Positions 1 through 10,329 of a DNA stretch of 64,000 nt are shown in pieces; within the stretch, counting starts at the first letter, position 1, and the number at the start of each line of letters is the position of its first letter. This stretch comes from Lathyrus oleraceus (lineage: Eukaryota > Streptophyta > Magnoliopsida > Fabales > Fabaceae). A model generated the notes under the pieces. It saw only the letters and a list, made by a program, of their open reading frames with translations, made no database searches and had not been told where the DNA came from. The DNA lies in the NCBI RefSeq assembly GCF_024323335.1, contig NC_066583.1, positions 268,851,416-268,915,415 of the forward strand, given 5' to 3'. Both the position numbers and the translations under genes were made by a program.

Positions 1-782
1 GTGTTCTGAGTGGGGCTAAAACCCAGGCCCGAGTATACACCTAGGATTAGCGTGGTCTCACGTTCCTCACATGTTGGGTTGACATGATTGTGGCGACGTG
101 AGATACCACAAGCCGGACGAGGTTCTTCTGAGAGGGCTCTTCCTTGTGGAGTTTCCACTATGGTTGAGTTTTATCTCTTTGGAGCCGTTGACTTCGGTGA
201 CCGTTCTTTCCCAGATCTTTGGTTTAGATGATCTTATGGGAGCTGCAACGACACACCCGAAAGGGCAAACCCGTTGAGTATCTTGTCCGATTGTCGAGAC
301 CATTATCCGCCTTAGGATGACCTGATTAGAATTCACCTGTGAGGGGAGGGTTTGATTCTTACAGATGCAGGTTCTGTCAGTGATTCTGTGATGGTGACTT
401 TGGTCCGGTTTTTGATTTGGGTCCTATTTATGAGTTGGATTTATGGATTTATTTCTGAGATGCCGGAGTTCTGTCTGTGGTATTTATCAGTGGGGATCCG
501 TTTATTTCAGGATTCCCTGGGTTGGTACAGATGATCATGTTGTTATCAGATCAGTGACTTTTCAGTGGTGATGGTGGTATATCCTTCCGTTCCGTTTATT
601 TCTGAACCCCGAGGTGGATTTGTGGTTGCTCAGTACCTCAGATGGTTGTGATCAGTTCAGAGACCGGAATCCAGTGCAGTTGATGATCAGATGACTTGGA
701 GGATGGCACAGTGCATTGCATTCATACATCAACATCATTTTCATTTGGCATTTATCTGCATCTAACTCATGTTTATCCATAT
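1..782 (+). other. 5' leader of element A (upstream of ORF1)
   Basis: The stretch is collinear with 5841-6400 of element B; the first 50 bases match almost perfectly. It contains no supported ORF. The segment ends in a pyrimidine-rich run, and the bases that follow B (from 22076) read like a 3' splice acceptor (CATATGCAG then G). B may therefore have landed in a leader splice site just upstream of the ORF1 start; that reading is inference. Confidence 0.8.
778..782. repeat. Target-site duplication of element B, left copy (CATAT)
   Basis: CATAT directly precedes the TG of B's 5' LTR and is repeated at 22076-22080, directly after the CA that closes the 3' LTR. Five bases is the usual duplication length for gypsy integrases. 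Confidence 0.9.
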
Positions 783-3700
783 TGTAGCACCTCAAATTTG
801 CACCTCTCATTTTGTACATTTATTTTCATTTTTAGGTCATAACATAGCATTGTCCACTGCATAGCATTGCATTGTCCGTTGCCTAAGTGCAAGTCATCAG
901 TCAAGACTGGTCAGGAGATCCAGTTGTGGAAGCAAGAAAGTGCAATTCATATTGAAGCAAAGCCCTAGGGTTGGTCCATTGTGTTCATGTGACCTAGGGA
1001 TCATTTTGAAGTGGTTTGGCCAAAGATTGGATGATCAAAGCTCAACAATCATGGCACAATTCATCTGAAACCCTAGAAAGTCAACCAAAGTCAACTGTGC
1101 ATTCAATCATGGATTTGAATGTGGGAGATGGTTAGAGAGGCCTTATTCATGTCCATAAAAGTCTCATTTGACATTTCGAACATCAACATTGAAGAATTTG
1201 AGGTCAGATGAAAAGTTTCCAAAAATAGTAAGTGACCTGTAATTTGAAATTGCCAAAAATGGAAAGGTCTTCTCCTCAAGTTTACATCACCAAGCAAGCT
1301 TCAAATGAAATTTTGTCCAACATGAAAGTTGAAGATCTTGCTCTCACCTTTCCAAAAAGTCCAAGAACATGAATTTCTCATGTATGGTTGGGAAATTATG
1401 GATCAATCTTTGCCAAGTCAATTTGAAGTTCAAAAGTGCATAACTTTCACACCATAAGGCCAATTGATGTGGTTCTTTTTTTAACATTTCTCTTTTAACA
1501 TGAGCTATCCAAAATATACATCAAAAACCATGCATCTCCATTACAAAATTTTTGCATTTTTCATTTGAATTTCATTTGAATTTGGAGGGAAAATTGCAAT
1601 TTGAAAAATAAGCATTGTCCATGCATTCCAACATTGACATTTGGCTAAAAATGTTATTTCAAGGTGAATTAACACATGAACTCGTCTACTGTAGCATTGG
1701 TTATCACACATTAAGGTGCATTTGCAAATTAGCCATTATACCTTCATTTCATTAATCTCTTTGGCATGGCTTAATCTTGATTAGCAAACATGATTAACAG
1801 ACCATATACATTGCAAATCATAACAGAAAATTGGATTAACTTGGCATAATTTCCAGATCTGAACTTTTTCTTCATTGTGCTCTCAAACTCTTTCTTGAAG
1901 ATTCATCAAAATTCTTCACAAACCTTGCTATTTCCACGATTGAATCATCGTCTACAACCATAACTGAGTTGGATTGAAGCAAGATTGCAAAGATTTTGAG
2001 TTGATTCTTGAACTGTTGAAGCTAGCATTATCAATGGCAACTATAGATTTGAGCAAGATCAAGCAAGACTGAGCATCCAACATTCATCCAAATCATCATA
2101 CTAGCATTGAAGATCATCTGTTTTTGCTTCTCAAGGCTTGAAAGTCACGAATTCAGTTCTGCAATCTCTTGAAGGTAAGATTTCGAATCTCACAATTCAT
2201 GCAATTAGGATATGCATGTTGTAGATCTTGAATCCATGAGTATTCTGAGCTTTGTGACATTAATTTTCATCAAGATTTGAGTGAGATATGTTGAATATAA
2301 GATTGATGTGTGAATTTTCTTTTACTCGATCCAGACATGTTAGTGAGAATTAGGATAAATTGAGTTGAGATTGTTGATGTACGTGCAAAGACGAGTGCAA
2401 TGATGTATCGTTTGTGAATTTCTGTGAACAATTGTTCTTGAGTGTATGAATGATGAAGAACATTGCATGAACCCTAAAATTTTCAATTCCAGAAGTAATT
2501 TGATCCATAAGCGCGCATGTTTGCATGTGATTGTCTGTTTATTGCCATGCATTGGTACACAGTGGATCCAGCGTGTCATTTTCATTGGTCACGAGCGCAT
2601 AAGCCTTGCCACCGAGGCTTTAATGAAACAACGCGTTTCATTGAGCGCGCCTCAATTTGATTTTCAACATGGTTCGATCCTCAGCTGGATCATTTTCACA
2701 TTAGGCCTTGCATTTTTAGTTCATTTTCTATCCATGTTCATGTATGCCTTCCACATGTTTTTTTTAATTTTTTCATCCATTCCAAAATTCATAACTTCAT
2801 GATGGATTGTCCAAATGAGATGAGGTTTTTTGCATGATGTTCCTCAAGATGTCTACTATTTTTTTATGATTTTTACAAAAATTGTGCACGCCTGGATTTT
2901 TATTTTGCCTAGAGAATGTTCATACATGTGTTTTCTTGATATGCTTTTCCCTTTTGATTGTGAAATGATGAGTTTTGATCCTATAATTGTGAAATTTTGC
3001 ATGCTTAAAATAGACATCCTAATGAACATTTTGGTATAGAGTTTGCATTTTTCCCATTTCTGGTTGATGAGATATGATCTTTTTAATGTGGGTGTGACAA
3101 TGTGTGTCACACCATTGCTTGCTTGACTTTCTGATTTTATTTGCCATGCCATTTCAATGCCAATTAATCTGATGTTTTGCATTATGCTACTTATGGATGT
3201 TAGGATTGCTTGTGAATTTTTGTAGAATTTTTGAATGCATTTCCAATTTGTTTGAGATTTTCTTTGCTGGTTGGTCATGTTTGGACTTTTTGATAGTCAT
3301 GAACTTAGATGATATGTGAAATGCTGGTTTTGTATCATATGAACCTGAAAATTTGTACATGTATTCTAGACACTTTGAAGTTTGCCATGGATTTGGTTTG
3401 AGACATTTATCATGTATGGATTCTGTTTTAGGGTTGTGTGAACTTGATGCATCAATTTGTACTTTGTTTGAGCTTGTTTGTGCATACCTTTGCCTTATGG
3501 AATTTATTTGACTTGCTTCCACTTGTCCAAATGCATTGAATTTTTATGTGATGATCATTTGATGTGTGCTGTTTAGCCATGTTTTTTCTTGAGATTTATT
3601 GAATCATTTTTGAGTTGATGTGAATTGGTTCATTCTGTTTGCTCCTATGAGCTTTGAACTTGCATGCCTTGCCATGATTGCTTTGTGAAATGATTTTGGT

Positions 3701-4820
3701 GAATGTTATGGATATGAGACCACTTGGATTTTGTTCTTAATTGATTGAAATTGATTCTTACCAATTTTCATGTTCTGTTTTGAATTATTTCTCCCTCTTT
3801 GACCCTAGGCCTTGTCCTAGTGGTTAGTGCTTATGTTTGAGTTGTGTTTTCAGGACAAGAAGCATATGGCCTTGAGGAGTGTGATTCATTTGCTCATTTG
3901 GATTGATATTTGATTGATGTTGATTAACATTAAGTTGTTTTGTAGGTGGATTAGCTCCTTTGAGTTGAGCTTGTGCTTTGCTTGATGCATTGCTTGTTGT
4001 CTGTTTGTACAGTTAGCTGTTGACTTTTAGTCTGCCTGTTTGACTTTTTTGAGTTGTGTATTGACTGAGTTAGATTGTTTTCAGGTACATTAGTTGCTAT
4101 AGTTCATTGTGAACTTGCTTTTGCTGTTGCTTGGTTGCTTAACCAATTTGAGGTATAATGTCTCTGACTCCATGTAGTCTGGAAGACCTGGCCTGTTATT
4201 TGGTCAGGCACCTGTCTGAAGTCCTCCTTAAGAGGCAATGCTTATGATTGTTTATTTTTGTCCCCAAGCAGGAAAAGACCTTTGATAAGGCAATTGGCAG
4301 ATAAAAGAGATGTGCAATCCATCTCCTGCTATTCAGTTGAGTCATCTCTTTGCTCACACACCTTGTGTTGACGCATTGTGGATATTAACCCAAGATCCAT
4401 GTTGAGTCAGTCATAAGTGTAGAAGGGTTCCAACTTTCTGAACCCACACATTCATTTGTCTAAAGCTCTCCCCGGCCAGGGATAAGAGCTGTGAAGTCTT
4501 ATCTTCACTTCCCATTTCATCTGCTTCACCCTAACTCTCAATGTTAGGGTTAAGAGCTAACATCACCCGATTCCAGTTGGCTTGTGTTTCACAGCCTAAC
4601 CCTTGTGTGAGCCCACTTTGTTTGTATATAGTGTGTGCTATTTGTGTGATTGTTTGCTTTGCCTGTGCTGTTTAGGATAGCTTGCTCCCTGTGCAAGTTA
4701 GATAGCAACCTTAACTTAGGGATGATATGCATGATAACATCTAGGCTCGAGTCGTAGTCTCCCTAGTTGTGTCTCCCTTTGTATCTGGTTAGGCTAGTCC
4801 TTTGTCCCTGCGTAGGGGAA

Positions 4821-5437
4821 CTACGTCGCCCTGATCCTCATACCAGATAAGGTACGTAGGCAGGAGATGAGCTGATCTCTCCGGGCGCCCTTTTGTTTTG
4901 TTTGTGTGAGTTGTTTCTCCTTTTCTGGTTGGAGATGGATGTAAGACCAGCGATTGGCATTCCGTATCCTCTTGTTGTGTGCTTGGAGTCCAATGTAAGT
5001 CCAGCGATTGGCATTTGGTTTCCAGTGTGGGTGTGTTTGGTTCGGAGTCTGATGTAAGTCCAGCGATTGGCATTCGGTTTCCATGTTTGCCTGTTTGTGT
5101 GGAGTTTGACGTAAGTCCAGCGATTGGCAGTCGATTTCCTGTGTTGTTTTGTTTGGCGTGCGTTAGCCGAGCTACGAGTGCTCTGATTCTTCTTTAGTCT
5201 GAGAAGATACGTATGCATAGGATGCGACATCCTAGCGAGCACGTTTCCCCCTGTCCCGAACTACGTCGACTCTGATGTCTACGCCTGATAGACTACGTAG
5301 GCCCAGGATGCGATATCCTGCCGAGTTAGTTTCTTTTGTTTTTCCTGTGTCTCTTTCAGCCAGTGTGTGTTTGTGTGTGAGCAGTTTTAGCAACCTTTAT
5401 CCTTCCTTTTGTGCGTGGATCCCGTCGAGTACGACGG
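4821..5437 (+). other. LTR leader hairpin array (three two-hairpin modules plus AGTA tetraloop hairpin)
   Basis: Module 1: CTACGT 4821-4826 pairs with ACGTAG 4854-4859, then GAGAT/ATCTC at 4864-4879. Module 2 is degenerate (5172-5234) but keeps TAGGAT/ATCCTA around loop GCGAC. Module 3: CTACGT 5261-5266 with ACGTAG 5295-5300, inner GTCT/AGAC, then CAGGAT/ATCCTG at 5304-5320. Last, CCGTCG-AGTA-CGACGG at 5422-5437. The same array lies in the 3' LTR (21276-21892) and in the LTR of A (37863-38535). Pairing was judged by eye; no folding was run. Confidence 0.6.
4931..5135 (+). repeat. Four-copy 54-59 bp tandem repeat in the LTR
   Basis: The motif GTAAG(T/A)CCAGCGATTGGCA recurs at 4941, 4995, 5054 and 5111, with spacings of 54, 59 and 57 bp. 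The 3' LTR carries the same set near 21396-21585. A three-copy relative lies in A's LTR at about 38060-38190. Confidence 0.8.
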
Positions 5438-5622
5438 ATGCGTAGGGGTGCTAATACCTTCCCTTCGCATAACCGACTCCCGATCCCATTCTCTTTGGTC
5501 GCGAGACCATGTCTTTTCCAGGTTTACTTCGAGCGTTTCCTTTCCCTCTTTTGGGATAAATAACGCACGGTGGCGGCTCTGTTGTTCTTGCTTCCCGCTG
5601 GTTTTTCGCGTAATGCACCAGC

Positions 5623-5640
5623 TGGCGACTCTGCTGGGGA
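5623..5640 (+). other. Primer-binding site of element B
   Basis: TGGCGACTCTGCTGGGGA begins two bases after the LTR end. It starts TGG, as expected for pairing with a tRNA CCA end. Ogre elements are known to use a tRNA-Arg primer, and this sequence is consistent with that; I could not align it to a tRNA set. Confidence 0.8.
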
Positions 5641-6682
5641 CCCAGAGAAGTTGACCTCTTGCTGGTCCATCTTCCCTAAGCGAGTCTCTCCTAGCGCTCT
5701 CTAGGTTAGGGTAGGTTGCTTGTGTTGCTCTATTTATTGCATTTATGATTATTATGTTGTATATATGTGCATATCTGTTTGCATGCATCATACTATCATT
5801 ATGCTGATCCTGTTCAGGTTGGTTCCTTTATTTGGGGTGGGTGTTCTGAGTGGGGCTAAAACCCAGGCCCGAGTATACACCTAGGATTAGTGTGGTCTCA
5901 CGTTTCCTCACTTGCTGTATCAGCATGTTGTTGCGACGTGTCACCACAGCCGGACGAGGTTCATTTGAGAGAGTCCTTCCGTTTGGAGTTATTCCACTCA
6001 GGTTGGGTGATCTCATCTGAGCTATTGACTTCGGTGACCGTTCTTTCCCGGATCTTTGGTCGAGACGATCTTAAGAGAGCTACAACGGCACACCCGAAAG
6101 GGCAAACCCGTTGAGTATCTTTGCCCGATTGTCGAGACCCTTGTCCGCCTTAGGATGACCTTGTTAGAATTCACCTGTGAGGGGAGGGTTTGATTCTTGC
6201 AAGTACAGTTTCTGCCAGTGATTCTGTGATGGTGATTATGGTTAAGTCGGATTTATGGATCGTTATTTCTGGATGCCGGAGGTTTGATCCTGGTATTGAT
6301 CAGAGGGTTCCGTTTATTTCGGATCCCTGGGCTGAATTTAAGGGTACTTGCTCAGATGTTGACTTGGGTTCAGACGACTTTGGGTTTTAGATGATTTTGT
6401 GGTTCCGAGTTCAAGCCGAAGCTTTGATCCTGTACCGCGAGATGCTCAGCCGACCAGTTATGGCTCCATCATTTGCATCATAGCACGTTTATTTTCAAAA
6501 AAAAAAAAGTATAATAATGCATGAAAAAAGTTAACCTGCATACACATCACGCACATCATACACATATCATTTTGCATAACAGGTGTTCTTGCTCGCGACT
6601 TCTCACTCTGGTTCCTGTGTCAGGCAGGATAGCTGATCGAAGACCGCACCGGTATTCAACCAGACTCAATCAACAGAGAAGT
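5641..6682 (+). other. Leader between primer site and gag in element B
   Basis: Positions 5841-6400 match A's leader (1-540). After an A-run at 6499-6510 the sequence switches to the type found just before gag in other elements, including a CATAACAG acceptor-like motif near 6577-6584 that element C also has at about 60635-60642. ORF1, which lies between these two parts in A, is absent. No supported ORF is present. Confidence 0.75.
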
Positions 6683-8470
6683 ATGGATCAGGTTCAGACC
6701 GAGTTGGCTGAGATGAGGGCAAACATGGCCCAGTTCATGACGATGATGCAAGGGGTTGCGCAAGGTCAGGAAGAACTTCGAGCCCTGGTTCAGAGACAAG
6801 AGACTGTGATTCAGACGTCCAACCGTGCTTCACCTGTTGGTGCACCTGTTCATGAGAATGTTAATGTTGCTGCTCCCGCCAATGATTATGCCGTCGGGGA
6901 TGAGTTAAGGGGGATAAGAATCAACGGACAACCTCTTGCTGCAGAGACTGTCAATGCCAGAGTTACCCGAGCTCCCGTTCGTCATCCTGCTCCGATTGTT
7001 GATAGACAAGAGGACATGTTCACACTGCTGAGTGAAGATGATGAAGTTGCTGGAAGGGTTGAGGATCGGGACCGTAAGGTTGATGCCCTTGCTGAGAAGA
7101 TAAGAGCCATGGAATGTCAGAATTCCCTGGGTTTTGATGTTACAAATATGGGTCTGGTGGAAGGGGTGAGAATCCCGTATAAATTCAAAGCACCAAATAC
7201 AACGGTACCTCTTGCCCTCGCACCCATGTGCAGGCATATTATCGGAAGATCTCTGCTTATACCGACGATGAAAAGATGTGGATGTATTTTTTCCAAGATA
7301 GTTTATCTGGGGCTTCCTTGGATTGGTACATGGAACTGAAGAGAGATTCTATCCGATGTTGGAGGGATCTGGGTGAGGCCTTCTTGAGGCAATATAAACA
7401 TAATATGGACATGGCGCCTAGCCGGACTCAGTTGCAGAGTCTATGTCAGAAATCCGGAGAGAGCTTCAAGGAGTACGCCCAGAGGTGGCGTGAGCTGGCT
7501 GCTAGAGTTCAACCCCCTATGCTGGAAAGGGAGTTAATCGATATGTTTATTGGCACACTTCAAGGTGTTTTTATGGACCGGATGGGAAGTTGCCCATTCG
7601 GTAGTTTTTCGGATGTGGTTATCTGTGGGGAGAGGACAGAGAGCTTGATCAAGGCTGGTAAAATTCAAGATGTGGGTTCCTCGTCTTCCAAGAAACCTTT
7701 TGCTGGGGCACCTCGTCGGAGAGAGGGTGAAACTAATGCTGTTCAACACCGCCGAACTCCGAACAGAAATCAATACCGTCAGGTTGCTGTCGTCACAATT
7801 CCAGCACCTCAACAACGTCAACAACCGCAACAACAGAGAGTTCAACAAAAAGTGCCACAACAACAACAACAACGTCTAATCTGCCAAGGCATCGAATGCC
7901 TGATAGACGTTTCGACCCACTGCCAATGACCTATGCTGAGTTACTGCCTGAGTTGCTCAGACTAGGGTTTGTTGAACTGAGGACTATGGCGCCGTTGACA
8001 AAAATACCACCTGGGTATGATGCCAACGTGCGTTGTGACTTTCACTCTGGTGCGCCGGGACACCATATCGAGAACTGCAGGGCTTTTCATCATAAAGTCC
8101 AGGACCTGATTGATGCCAAGACTATCAATTTCGCTCCTGTACCGAATGTTGTTAATAACCCTATGCCGCCGCATGTTGCTCACCGAGTGAACAACATTGA
8201 AGGGGAAGAGGCTGAAGATGTGGTTGTTAGTGTTGATGAGATTCAGACTTCTCTGTTAGTGGTAAAGGGCCGTCTGTTGAATGGGGGTGTCTACCCGGGT
8301 TGTGAAGAGGGCTGTATTGATTGTGAGGAATCCGAGAATGGCTGTGAACGGTTAAGGGCCGGTATCCAGGGTCTGATGGATGAGGGCTGTCTGTAATTCA
8401 GTAGGGCTGTATTGATTGTGAGGAATCTGAGAATGGCTGTGAACGGTTAAGGGCCGGTATCCAGGGTCTG
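6683..8470 (+). pseudogene. gag: gag of element B (frame-broken)
   Basis: Structural Gag precursor that would form the virus-like particle and bind element RNA. The start ATG at 6683 is chosen because the protein resembles A's Gag from 24391 onward. An N-terminal helical segment is followed by the retrotransposon gag core (residues reading WMYFFQDSLSG at about 7278-7310 and EYAQRWRELAARVQPP at about 7471-7518), then a Q-rich tract near 7800-7875, then a C-H-H-C motif within CDFHSGAPGH at about 8034-8063. The frame breaks near 7195-7230 (small deletion in the core) and near 7880. A stop at 8394 falls at the 95-bp duplication. It cannot give a full Gag in one frame. Confidence 0.88.
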
Positions 8471-8497
8471 ATGCATGAGGGCTGTCTGCAATTCAGT
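8308..8497 (+). repeat. 95-bp tandem duplication in gag of element B
   Basis: Copy 1 is 8308-8402 and copy 2 is 8403-8497, nearly identical and head to tail. Ninety-five is not a multiple of three, so the reading frame shifts. One copy carries a TAA where the other reads CAA. Confidence 0.93.
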
Positions 8498-10077
8498 AGG
8501 GCTGTCAGAGATCGTGGGACAGTGTCAACAGTCACTATCTTTTTCAAACCGTCTGAAGGACGTGGTCAGAGGGTTAGTGCGCCTGCAACAAGTGGTACTC
8601 CTGTTACCATTTCTGCACCAGTAACTGCCAGTGGTCCAACAACAATCGTCGCTCCGATCAGAAGGGTTGTTGACAGTCGGGCTGTTCCGTGGAGATATGA
8701 TAACGCGTACCGCAGCAACAGAAGGGCTGAGAATCAGACCAGACCAGGTAATCAAGCGCCTGTGACTATTGGTGTGCCGGTGAGAACTCCTGTGGTTGCA
8801 AGTCCAGTTGCGGACAACGTCGGGGGACCAGGAGGGTTTACTCGCAGTGGACGTCTGTTCGCTCCACAACCTTTAAGAGATAACAATGTTGAGGCTCTCG
8901 CCAAGGCTAAGGGCAAACAAGCAGTGGTTGACGAAGAACCGGCTCAGAAGGAGGTGCCTGAGGGTTCATTTGAAAAGGATGTGGAGGAGTTCATGAAGAT
9001 AATTAAGAAAAGTGACTACAAGATTGTAGATCAGCTTAATCAGACTCCGTCCAAGATTTCCATTCTATCTTTGTTGTTGTGCTCTGAGGCACATCGTAAC
9101 ACCTTGTTGAAGATGCTGAATATGGCGTATGTACCTCAAGAGATATCCGTCAACCAACTGGAGGGTGTGATTCCCAACTTGAGCACCAGGCATGGTTTAG
9201 GATTCACAGACCTAGACTTGACGCCTGAGGGTCGTAATCATAATAAAGCCTTGCATATTACCATGGCGTGCAAGGGTGCAGTTTTGTCTCACGTGTTGGT
9301 AGACACTGGCTCGTCGCTGAATGTGCTGCCTAAGCAAATTCTGAAGAAGATATCTGTTGAAGGGGTTGTGCTTACTCCTAGTGACCTGATAGTTCGTGCA
9401 TTTGACGGATCCAAACGTTCAGTGTTTGGTGAAGTTACCTTGCCAGTAAAGATAGGCCCAGAGGTGTTTGATATCATCTTCTATGTGATGGACATTCAGC
9501 CCGCTTACAGTTGTTTGTTGGGACGTCCGTGGATCCATGCAGCAGGGGCAGTTTCGTCAACTCTCCACCAAAATCTCAAGTATGTCTGGAACGGTCAGAT
9601 TGTGACCGTGTGTGGCGAAGAAGATATTTTGGTGAGTCACCTGTCCTTGTTCAAATATGTAGAGGTGGATGGCGAGATCCACGAAACCTTATGCCAGGCA
9701 TTTGAGACTGTTGCTCTCGAAAGGGTGGCATTTGCTGATCAGAAAAAACCGGGTGCTTCGATTGCTTCGTACAAGCAGGCCAAGGAGGTTGTTGACTCTG
9801 GTAGAGCTGAAGGCTGGGGCAAGATGGTGGATTTGCCTGTCAAAGAAGATAAATTTGGTATCGGCTATCAACCTTTGCAAGCGGAGCAGGGTGTCCAAGC
9901 AGGTTCGAGTACCTTTACCAGCGCTGGGCTGATGAATCACGGTGACGTCTTTGCGGCCAGTAGTGAAGATGGTGACAGTGATTATGATCTCGACAACTGG
10001 GTTCGCCCGCGTGCGCCAGGGGAGATGATCAGCAATTGGACAGTAGAAGATGTGGTCCAAGTTACTCTTCAAACAGA
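8471..10077 (+). pseudogene. pro: gag C-terminus and aspartic protease of element B
   Basis: Open frame from the duplication to the intron donor. The retropepsin active site is DTG at 9302-9310, in the context HVLVDTGSSLNVLP. A second conserved block reads YSCLLGRPWIHAAGAV around 9505-9555. The protease would cut the Gag-Pol polyprotein inside particles. The frame ends at a TAA (10079-10081) immediately after the proposed splice donor at 10078, so the stop is removed if the intron is spliced. This segment looks intact, but it is cut off from gag by the upstream frame breaks. Confidence 0.9.
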
Positions 10078-10329
10078 GTAATTTTCTTTTGTTTTTTCAT
10101 TCTGCACAAAACCCTACGTCCTGCCCAAGGCGTAGTGGTTCATTGTAGGGCCACATCATGTTTTCCAATGATTATCATTAATAAAGGACGTTTTGCAAAC
10201 AATTTTGTGATCCTTGTCTTTCTATTTTTGTTTTCATTTTTCAAAAAAATAAATAATAAAAATGGCAATGTTTTTGTTTTTGTGACTTTATTGAACTCTT
10301 TTTTCTAAAACAAAGCATTAAACATGCAG
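10078..10329 (+). other. Intron between protease and RT in element B
   Basis: 252 nt, from GTAATTTTC to a T-rich stretch and AACATGCAG. It contains stops in the pol frame, beginning with the TAA at 10079. Splicing after 10077 joins the codon split GA/A and enters exactly the RT frame (codon start 10331, in phase with the ATG at 10340). The same junction works in element A. An intron at this place is an established feature of Ogre elements. Confidence 0.8.

Larger units (their letters stand above)
783..5620 (+). repeat. 5' LTR of element B
   Basis: 4838 bp, starting TGTAGCACCTC and ending TAATGCACCA, followed by the primer site two bases later. The partner LTR at 17239-22075 is 4837 bp. Small ORFs inside it recur only because the LTR is duplicated and show no protein family. 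A donor-like site (AAG/GTAAGA near 2174) and several CAG acceptor-like sites between 3850 and 4085 suggest the leader may be spliced. The 4821-5437 part holds a hairpin array. Confidence 0.92.

Noticed and set aside
67..534. Two small ORFs in A's leader
   Set aside because: The homologous leader in B does not preserve them, and they match no family.
4789..5242. Overlapping ORFs of 87-134 codons in the LTR, repeated at 21244-21697
   Set aside because: They track the LTR tandem repeat and hairpin array and lack any domain; duplication simply reflects the two LTRs.
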